From an uncultured Phycisphaerales bacterium (GTDB lineage: Bacteria > Planctomycetota > Phycisphaerae > WQYP01): a stretch of DNA of 5,934 nt. A program made the position numbers and the translations under genes. How positions within the stretch are numbered: the first letter of the stretch is position 1; each line of letters starts with the position of its first letter. The notes under the pieces are model-generated. The model was given only the letters and a program-made list of their open reading frames with translations, made no database searches and was not told the DNA's origin. The stretch is from the NCBI GenBank assembly GCA_937901265.1, contig CALCHA010000525.1, forward strand, positions 1 through 5,934, given 5' to 3'. This document shows positions 1 to 5,354 of the stretch, one piece after another.

Positions 1-27
1 GTGTGGGTTCGATTCCCATCCCGGGCA
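1..27 (+). tRNA. 3' end of a tRNA gene (identity unknown), no encoded CCA
   Basis: The first 27 bases fold as the last part of a tRNA. Bases 3-7 (GTGGG) pair with 15-19 (CCCAT, including one G-U pair) around the seven-base T-loop TTCGATT at 8-14. Bases 20-26 (CCCGGGC) would be the 3' strand of the acceptor stem and A27 the discriminator base. The next bases are GTGG, so CCA is not encoded and must be added after transcription. The anticodon lies left of the window, so the amino acid cannot be assigned; the 5' acceptor strand should read GCCCGGG. The call rests on the T-arm alone, but the GTTCGATTCC core and exact arm spacing are characteristic. Confidence 0.8.
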
Positions 28-70
28 GTGGCGAGGCAATTAAACGAGCGGCGCGGCGGACGGGTGTGCG

Positions 71-739
71 ATGGCCGATGGGACGGTGGTGGTGGCGGTC
101 AAACTGCTGCTGGAGGGCCGGGAGATCGAGGGGGCCGCCGAGGTGCCGACGGGGAGTGCCCCGCGGCGCGTGCTCCTGCCGGTGCTACGCGGGTTGACCG
201 ATGCCATCGTCGGGTTGGCCGAGGGAGTGACCTGCGCGAAGGGGTGCGATGCCTGTTGTCGCCAGATGGTGCCCATCAGCGTCGCGGAGGCCGCGGGGCT
301 GCAGGAGACGCTCGCGGGGATGAAAGCCGCCGCACGGCGAAGAGTCCTGTCGCGGTGGGAGCGAGCCTTGGAAAAATTGCGGCCGGTGATGGAGCAGTTG
401 CGCGGACGGGCAGAGCTCGATGCGGCGGCGCTCGAACGCCTGGACCGGGACTATTTTGCGTTGCAAGCGGCGTGTCCGTTTTTAGAGGCGGGAGCCTGCG
501 CGATTCATGCGCAGCGGCCACTGGCCTGCAGGGAGTTCGTCGTGCGCAGTGACCCACGGCACTGTGCGGACCCCGGCGGTGGGGGGGTGGAGCGGGTCGA
601 GATTGGAGCGCGCGTGAGCGTGGCGCTGCGCGAAGCCGAGGGGCGGGGATGGCTGCCGCTGGTCTTGGCGCGGGAACTCTGCGAGGCAGACAACGTCGAC
701 CCCGTGGCGGAGTTGCGCCGCGTGTTAAAGGGACTGTAA
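71..739 (+). CDS. YkgJ-type cysteine-cluster protein
   Basis: A 222-residue protein of the YkgJ / CxxCxxCC zinc- or iron-binding family (Pfam UPF0153/CxxCxxCC). Eight cysteines are in two groups: C55, C59, C62 and C63 (pattern CxxxCxxCC), and C135, C143, C153 and C165. The second group lies in the family context CPFL-x4-C-x-IH-x2-RPLACREF. Residues 75-130 between the groups are alanine- and arginine-rich and probably helical. The family is thought to bind a metal or iron-sulfur cluster; its biochemical role is poorly defined, and some relatives have been linked to flagellin methylation or oxidoreductase functions. No signal peptide or membrane segment is visible, so it is probably cytoplasmic. 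The ATG at 71 is 43 nt after the tRNA end; the only upstream purine run is GGCGGA near 55-60, a weak ribosome-binding site, so the start is probable rather than certain. It is separated from the next gene by 167 nt. Family assignment is confident; function is not. Confidence 0.85.
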   Translation: MADGTVVVAVKLLLEGREIEGAAEVPTGSAPRRVLLPVLRGLTDAIVGLAEGVTCAKGCDACCRQMVPISVAEAAGLQETLAGMKAAARRRVLSRWERALEKLRPVMEQLRGRAELDAAALERLDRDYFALQAACPFLEAGACAIHAQRPLACREFVVRSDPRHCADPGGGGVERVEIGARVSVALREAEGRGWLPLVLARELCEADNVDPVAELRRVLKGL

Positions 740-906
740 GAAAAGAAATACACCGGCGGGCGCGAATGCCTTCGTCGTGCGTCCCCAGCCTCGAAGGTAA
801 ACATGCCAAGTGCCCACGCGCTTGCCCAGCGTGACTTTGGGCCAGCCCGGTGGCGGGCAAAAGGGAATCCGGAGATACTTGGCGGCAACATGGATGGAGG
901 AATCGC
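740..906. other. Gap between the YkgJ gene and the GH2 gene
   Basis: No gene is supported here. A short A-rich stretch directly follows the YkgJ stop (740-755). A loose inverted repeat, TTGCCC at 822-827 and GGGCAA at 855-860, encloses a smaller GCCA/TGGC stem at 841-854. It has no following T-run, so it is not a convincing intrinsic terminator. No good -35/-10 pair for the downstream gene was found. The right end holds that gene's Shine-Dalgarno sequence. Confidence 0.5.
896..900 (+). promoter_or_regulatory. Shine-Dalgarno that fixes the GH2 start
   Basis: GGAGG, six bases (AATCGC) ahead of the ATG at 907. The reading frame is open further upstream, to a GTG at 850 that would add 19 residues. 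The strong SD, together with a lipoprotein signal beginning exactly at 907, favours the shorter form. Confidence 0.85.
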
Positions 907-3000
907 ATGCGCAAAATGATCGTCATGGCAGTCCTGGCAGCGGCGGTGGCGGGATGCTCAGCGGCGGGCGGAGGGGGCGCACGTGCATTGCACGACTCAG
1001 GCTCCGTCCAGTGGAGCGGCCAGGAAGCGTCGGGCGGAGCCGGGCGGTCGGTGAAGTTGTTCGACGACGGTTGGACGTTTCGCTCAGGAGAATCGTCGTG
1101 CGCCGAAACCCTCTCCGTCGCGGCGCCATGGCCCAAGGTGAACGTGCCGCACGACTGGAGCATCGCTGGCCCCTTTGATGCGAAATGGGCGAGCGGACAG
1201 GCCTACCTGCCGGGCGGGATCGGGTGGTATCGCAAAGAGTTTGATGTGGCGGCGTTGAAGGGCGGCGAGCGGCTGGTGCTGCGCTTCAACGGAGTGTACG
1301 ACAAGAGCGAAATATGGGTGAACGGGCAAAAGGTGGGCGGGCGGCCATTCGGCTTCATGACGGTCAGCTACGACATCACTCCCTTTGTGAAGGCGGGGCC
1401 CAACGTCGTGGCGGTGGGGGTGGACCATTCGGAATTTGCCGATTCCCGCTGGTACACGGGGTCGGGCATCTTTCGCCATGTGTATCTGACGCAGGAGCCC
1501 GCGGTGCATGTCGCGGACAACGGGGGCGTGTTTGTCCACACCGCCGGCGACGTGGCGATGGTGGATGTGACGCTGGAGGGTGGGGAGGCACGGGTGGTGA
1601 ACATTGTGCGCGATGCTGCCGGCAAAGAGGTCGCGCGGGCGGAAGGGCGTCATGCGGAGCTGTCCGTGGCGTCGCCGGCGAAGTGGTCGCCCGAGCATCC
1701 CTTGATGTACACGCTGGAAACACAGGTGGTTGTCGGGAACAAGCCCACGGACGTCGTGCGCACCCCGTTTGGATTTCGCGATGTGAAGTTCACGCCCGAC
1801 AAGGGGCTCTTCGTCAATGGCGAGAGCGTGAAAATGAAAGGGGTCTGCCTGCATGAGGATGCCGGCGTACTCGGGTCCGCGATTCCCGTGGAGGTCTGGG
1901 AGCGGCGGCTGCGCATTTTGAAATCGCTCGGCTGCAACGCCATCCGCACCAGCCACAATCCGCCGGCACCGGAGTTTCTGGATTTGTGCGACAAGCTCGG
2001 CTTCCTGGTGATGGATGAGGCCTTCGACGAATGGGACAAGGGCAAGAAGAAATGGGTGGACCAGTGGAACGGCAAAAGGTTTTCGACCGATGGCTACCAC
2101 GAATTTTTCGCGCAGTGGGCCGATCAGGATCTGCAGGACATGGTGCGCCGTGATCGCAACCATCCCAGCGTGATCATGTGGAGCATCGGCAACGAAATCG
2201 ATTACCCCAACGATCCCTATCCGCCCAACGACCCGCATCTCCTCGCTGTCGCCCAGCGGCTGGCCAGGGATGTGAAGGCGGTGGACACGACCCGCCCGGT
2301 CACGGCGGCCTGTGCGGCGGTGCCGACGAACCTCTTTTGGCCGGCGCTGGACATCGTGGGCTACAACTACCAGGAGCAGTTGTATGCGGCGGACCACGCC
2401 AAAGACCCCTCGCGCGTCATTTATGGAAGCGAAAACAAGCATGATGCCCGGGCGTGGGCGGCCGTGCGCGACAACGATTTTGTCTCCGGACAGTTTTTGT
2501 GGACCGGGATCGACTATCTCGGTGAGGCACATGCGTATCCGAACCACACCTCCGCTTCGGGACTGCTTGACGAAGCTGGCTTTATGACGCGGCGCGCGAC
2601 GGCACGGGCGGAGATGTGGGGCGGAACCGGAGATCGGCCCACGGCACAGGATTCCGCGGCGCGGCTGGAGGTCAGGGAATACCCGACAACCCTCGGGCCG
2701 GGCGATGGAAAGCATGTCGCGCAGCTGGAAGTGGCAGCCGTCAATGCATCGGGCGTGCTGGTGCCCGACAAGACCCCGATCACCGTGGCCGTGACCGGCG
2801 CGGCCCGCTTCCTTGGCATCGAGAACGGCGACACCAACGATGTGGGCGATTATCACGCTGCGACGCGGGCGCTGCGCGGCGGACGTGCCATCGTGTATGT
2901 GGAAGTGACCGGCCCGGCGGAGGTGCGCGTGCAGCGGGCCGGCGGCGAGCCCGTGGTGTTAAAACTGGCCACGCCAAAGCCCCAGCCCAGCCCGCATTGA
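907..3000 (+). CDS. Lipoprotein glycoside hydrolase family 2 (beta-galactosidase-like)
   Basis: A 697-residue exported GH2 enzyme that should cleave terminal beta-linked sugars with retention of configuration; beta-galactosidase is the nearest guess and the true substrate is unknown. Residues 1-17 form a lipoprotein signal: MRK, a hydrophobic run, then lipobox VAGC with C17. Ser at +2 suggests the outer membrane if Lol rules apply. Domains in order: low-complexity linker; sugar-binding jelly roll about 50-195 (VPHDWS at 80-85, GWYRKEF at 106-112, SRWYTGSGIFRHVYL at 180-194); Ig-like domain to about 290; TIM barrel about 300-560 with RTSHNPP at 347-353. The acid/base is E430 in WSIGNE and the probable nucleophile is E509 in IYGSEN. 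FLWTGIDYLGE at 530-540 and the following HAYPNHTSASG segment match the barrel's C-terminal region. About 585-690 resembles the final Ig-like GH2 domain (FLGIENGD, then ALRGGRAIVYV). The DUF4982-like domain common in larger relatives appears absent. The tail is proline-rich. It converges on the ligase gene. Confidence 0.92.
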   Translation: MRKMIVMAVLAAAVAGCSAAGGGGARALHDSGSVQWSGQEASGGAGRSVKLFDDGWTFRSGESSCAETLSVAAPWPKVNVPHDWSIAGPFDAKWASGQAYLPGGIGWYRKEFDVAALKGGERLVLRFNGVYDKSEIWVNGQKVGGRPFGFMTVSYDITPFVKAGPNVVAVGVDHSEFADSRWYTGSGIFRHVYLTQEPAVHVADNGGVFVHTAGDVAMVDVTLEGGEARVVNIVRDAAGKEVARAEGRHAELSVASPAKWSPEHPLMYTLETQVVVGNKPTDVVRTPFGFRDVKFTPDKGLFVNGESVKMKGVCLHEDAGVLGSAIPVEVWERRLRILKSLGCNAIRTSHNPPAPEFLDLCDKLGFLVMDEAFDEWDKGKKKWVDQWNGKRFSTDGYHEFFAQWADQDLQDMVRRDRNHPSVIMWSIGNEIDYPNDPYPPNDPHLLAVAQRLARDVKAVDTTRPVTAACAAVPTNLFWPALDIVGYNYQEQLYAADHAKDPSRVIYGSENKHDARAWAAVRDNDFVSGQFLWTGIDYLGEAHAYPNHTSASGLLDEAGFMTRRATARAEMWGGTGDRPTAQDSAARLEVREYPTTLGPGDGKHVAQLEVAAVNASGVLVPDKTPITVAVTGAARFLGIENGDTNDVGDYHAATRALRGGRAIVYVEVTGPAEVRVQRAGGEPVVLKLATPKPQPSPH

Positions 3001-3060
3001 CGCGGATTCCCATTGATTTTCAGGCATGGCGAACAACCGCGCAACGACCGTGAGGGCTTA

Positions 3061-3160
3061 AGATTCCAGACGTTCTTACTTGACCAGGGACGGAAACGTC
3101 CTTGTTCGAGCGTCCAGGCGAAAACACGAAGGGACGAAGGACCCACGAAGGCCACAAAGG
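3061..3160 (+). repeat. Left arm of a large imperfect inverted repeat
   Basis: This 100-nt segment matches the reverse complement of 3234-3328. Two blocks are nearly exact: 3084-3117 pairs with 3277-3310 (33 of 34 by eye), and 3123-3143 pairs with 3251-3271 (21 of 21). Similarity at the outer edge extends a few bases further left. The inner part is built from ACGAAGG-type steps (CACGAAGGGACGAAGGACC). A short hairpin, stem 3086-3092/3097-3103 with loop GAAA at 3093-3096, lies inside the arm. It is probably a dispersed palindromic or MITE-like element; a role as a two-way terminator for the convergent genes is possible. Confidence 0.85.
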
Positions 3161-3233
3161 CGCTGATCCCAAGCGGGCCATCCCTTCAGCCATGGAACGC
3201 TTTCAGAGAAACGTGACCAAGCTCTGCCAGACC

Positions 3234-3328
3234 CCTTCGTGATCTTCGTCGGTCCTTCGTCCCTTCGTGTTATGGTCTGGACGCTCGAAGAAGGACGTTT
3301 CCGTCCCTGGACAAGGAGTGTGGAATCT
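3234..3328 (-). repeat. Right arm of the large imperfect inverted repeat
   Basis: This 95-nt segment is the inverted partner of 3061-3160, separated from it by 73 nt. It carries the same internal hairpin in opposite orientation (3291-3297/3302-3308), giving a GAAA loop on the minus strand. Differences between arms include small indels (about 3313) and substitutions that would change amino acids in the shared open frame. This argues for structural or mobile DNA rather than a duplicated gene. Confidence 0.85.
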
Positions 3329-3466
3329 TTAACCGTCAGCGAGCAACCAGTGTGTGATCGAAAACCAATCTGGTCGCTCCCTCATGGTCGCGGCTGTGAC
3401 GACACTTCTGCGTGCGAAAAAGATGGAATCCGTATGCCCCCCCGGTGCATGCAGTGATGGCGGCGG

Positions 3467-5308
3467 TCAGAACAGCGAAAGCTGGTCCGGGCTGCTGGAG
3501 CGCCCCGCACGCGGTTCACCGGTAAGCTCCAGCGCCAGATTGTCCGGGCTGCGGAATATCTGCTCGACGCGCTCCAGCGTGTCGATGTCGCTGAGCGTCT
3601 TGTCGTCACGGATCCGCGCGATCCGCGGAAAACGCAAAGCGAAGCCGGAATTGTGGCGGGCCGAGCGGGTGATCTGGTCAAAGGCGATCTCCAGCACCAC
3701 CGTCGGGCGCACGATGCGCTGCCGCCCGCGCTCCTCCAGCGTTTCATCCATAAAGCGGCCCGTGAGGTCGGCGATCTCCGCATCGGTGAGTCCGCTGTAG
3801 GCCTTGCCGATCGTGGCCAGCTCGAACGCGCCGGAATTGCTCGGATCATCGAGCGTTTTCCGCACCGCGAAGGTCACATCCGACAGCACGTCCTTGCGCT
3901 TCCCGTGGCCGCGCTCGGCGGCGACGACCACGACATCCAGCGTGGGAAGGTGCGATTTGAGTTTTAGCCACGCATCGCCGCGCCGCCCCGGCGTGTAGGT
4001 CGAATCGAGCCGCTTCACCACCAGCCCCTCGTTGCGCCGGGCCCGGGCGGCGGTGAAAAGGACGTCGAGCTCTTGCGCCGTCGTGACTGTCGCCGAGGGG
4101 CCGACGATGAAGGGGGGAGGCGGGCGTTCGGCGTTGGGCGTTCGACGTTCAGCGTTGTGGGGCGAGGGGAGTGCGCAGAGCTGCTGCAGTTTTTCGCGGC
4201 GCTCGCTCAGGGGGCGGTCCAGCAACAGCGCGCCGTCGAGCCACAGCAGATCGAAAGCGACGAAGACGCAGGGATTTTCGCGGAGCTGCCGCGCGGTGAG
4301 CGTCTTGCGGCCGAGACGTTTCTGCAGCGTGGAAAAGGGCAGCGTGATTGGGTCCGCGTCGGCGACGATCTGCATGGGAACGATCTCGCCATCGAGCACG
4401 AACCGCCGTCCGATGGCGGCCGCGAAACGCGTCACGGGCTCCACGATGTCCGGGAATGAGGCGCTCACCGCCCCCGCGCCGCGCGAGAAGAGTTCGACCC
4501 GCGGCGGCACCTCGGGATTACCCTCCGGCGGAGCGACGTGGAGCTGCGCACGGATCCCGTCATACTTGTCCTCCGCCACCGCGGGCCGCCCGGCAAGGGT
4601 GTCGATCATCTCCTGTGCTGTCATGATCGGCTGCGCCAGCATGGACCCCAGCGGAATGAAGGGACGAAACTTCGCCAGATCCAGCCCGCCCGCGCACGCC
4701 AGCAGCGCCACCGCGTCGATATCCCCCACCAGCAGCCGCGCCTTGCGCACCGCGGCGAGCTTTGTGTCGAACGCCTCGGCCAGCGCCGTTTCAAGGACCC
4801 CCTCCGAGACCCCGATCCGCATGTCGCCCAGGATGATCTTGATCAGATACACGGCCTCCCGGGCGGTGCAACGGCGCAGGAGTGCCACCAGATGCTGACG
4901 CTTCGCCTCCTGCACCCCTGTGTCCTGAATGGAATCAAACGCCGCCTGAACCTCCCCCAGCAGCAGCGGTTCCGCCTCCATCGGCGGATCGACCCACATC
5001 GCGGAAATCGCTTCGCCGATCTCTCCATGTTCGCGAAACGCCTGATTCAGCGAGTGACGTTCCAGGGATGCAATCTGCCGCACCGCTTCCACCACGATTG
5101 CCCCGCCGAGATGCAGCGCTTTGGAGGTCGAGGGTGCGAAGGGCTGCGCGGCCAGGAATCGCGCCGCCATCCCCACGTCGGGCGATCCGAGCGTGCGCAA
5201 ATACGCAGCCAGCAGCGCGGTCTTCTGCAGCTTCGAAGCGGTAGCTTTCGCCGCGTCGCACGCGGTGGCGAGATGGCGGAAGGCGACAGGCGGGAGGGCG
5301 GATTTCAT
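3467..5308 (-). CDS. ATP-dependent DNA ligase (accessory bacterial type)
   Basis: A complete 613-residue ligase that seals nicked DNA through an enzyme-AMP intermediate. Residues 1-225 are the helical N-terminal DNA-binding domain. The nucleotidyltransferase domain shows motif I EDKYDGIR with catalytic K248, motif III VLDGEIV at 304-310, motif IIIa AFDLLWLDG at 351-359, motif IV EGLVVK at 427-432, and motif V WLKLK at 447-451. The OB-fold domain follows, ending near 585 (RPTVVLEIAF, GFALRFPRIARIRDDK). This resembles the bacterial family found with a ligase-associated exonuclease and DEXH helicase in DNA-damage clusters; neither partner is in this window. Two oddities: residues 385-399 are a repeat-encoded, proline-ended insert, and the protein ends in QLSLF, a clamp-binding consensus. 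The ATG at 5308 has no Shine-Dalgarno, but a TATAAT sits five bases before it. The codirectional ORF upstream ends 46 nt away. The main replicative NAD-dependent ligase is presumably elsewhere. Confidence 0.95.
   Translation of the reverse strand: MKSALPPVAFRHLATACDAAKATASKLQKTALLAAYLRTLGSPDVGMAARFLAAQPFAPSTSKALHLGGAIVVEAVRQIASLERHSLNQAFREHGEIGEAISAMWVDPPMEAEPLLLGEVQAAFDSIQDTGVQEAKRQHLVALLRRCTAREAVYLIKIILGDMRIGVSEGVLETALAEAFDTKLAAVRKARLLVGDIDAVALLACAGGLDLAKFRPFIPLGSMLAQPIMTAQEMIDTLAGRPAVAEDKYDGIRAQLHVAPPEGNPEVPPRVELFSRGAGAVSASFPDIVEPVTRFAAAIGRRFVLDGEIVPMQIVADADPITLPFSTLQKRLGRKTLTARQLRENPCVFVAFDLLWLDGALLLDRPLSERREKLQQLCALPSPHNAERRTPNAERPPPPFIVGPSATVTTAQELDVLFTAARARRNEGLVVKRLDSTYTPGRRGDAWLKLKSHLPTLDVVVVAAERGHGKRKDVLSDVTFAVRKTLDDPSNSGAFELATIGKAYSGLTDAEIADLTGRFMDETLEERGRQRIVRPTVVLEIAFDQITRSARHNSGFALRFPRIARIRDDKTLSDIDTLERVEQIFRSPDNLALELTGEPRAGRSSSPDQLSLF
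4124..4158. repeat. Heptanucleotide tandem repeat inside the ligase gene
   Basis: Five consecutive seven-base units: GCGTTCG, GCGTTGG, GCGTTCG, ACGTTCA, GCGTTGT. The consensus is roughly RCGTTSR. Because 3 x 7 = 21, the translation has a seven-residue period: on the ligase strand it reads NAERRTP and then NAERPPP (residues 385-398). The repeat is flanked by G-rich DNA that encodes the prolines. It keeps the ligase frame open. Confidence 0.85.
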
Positions 5309-5319
5309 GGCGGATTATA
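5309..5319 (-). promoter_or_regulatory. Candidate -10 box for a leaderless ligase transcript
   Basis: Read on the minus strand, TATAAT (5319-5314) is followed by CCGCC and then the ligase ATG at 5308. A start of transcription at the usual distance would fall on or next to the A of the ATG, leaving no leader. No GGAGG-like site precedes the ATG on this strand. The -35 region is poor: the best candidate, TTCAGC at 18-bp spacing, matches three of six consensus positions. A perfect -10 hexamer in GC-rich DNA is suggestive, not proof. Confidence 0.45.
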
Positions 5320-5354
5320 GGAGGGCCGCAACGCGTGGCTGAAGCGCGGCGAGC

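Larger units (their letters stand above)
3001..3466. other. Convergent intergenic region with repeats
   Basis: This 466-nt gap lies between the stop of the plus-strand GH2 gene and the stop of the minus-strand ligase gene. Most of it is an inverted repeat, described separately. The 73-nt centre (3161-3233) and the right flank (3331-3466) have no convincing gene. The flank contains two GGTCGC copies nine bases apart (3372-3391) and a seven-C run near 3437. Small open frames here are repeat-derived. No classical T-tailed terminator was found for either gene. Confidence 0.7.

Noticed and set aside
850..906. Upstream GTG start for the GH2 gene, adding 19 residues
   Set aside because: The added stretch is hydrophilic and would bury the lipoprotein signal. 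The ATG at 907 has a strong Shine-Dalgarno at the right distance.
276..1163. 295-codon open frame on the minus strand across the YkgJ/GH2 boundary
   Set aside because: It overlaps two well-supported genes and is a low-complexity, proline- and arginine-rich translation typical of a GC shadow.
810..1178. 122-codon plus-strand open frame starting before the GH2 gene
   Set aside because: Most of it is out of frame inside the GH2 coding region. No ribosome-binding site or family signature was seen.
1084..2856. 590-codon open frame on the minus strand
   Set aside because: It lies wholly opposite the GH2 gene, whose catalytic motifs are intact. The opposite frame is open because of GC-rich third positions, and its translation shows no recognisable domain.
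3061..3328. CRISPR array or insertion sequence
   Set aside because: There are only two long arms in opposite orientation, without regularly spaced short direct repeats. The 73-nt centre cannot encode a transposase.
3013..3457. Small plus-strand ORFs (3013-3216 and 3239-3457)
   Set aside because: They are translations of the inverted-repeat arms and flanks, and substitutions between the arms are not biased towards silent changes.
3437..3466. Intrinsic terminator just after the ligase stop
   Set aside because: The GCATGC palindrome and the adjacent C/G run do not make a stable stem followed by a T-run on the ligase strand.
4032..5320. Long plus-strand open frames (4032-4898 and 4538-5320)
   Set aside because: Both are antisense to the ligase, which has all nucleotidyltransferase motifs. 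The translations are serine/arginine- or glutamine-rich without a family signature.
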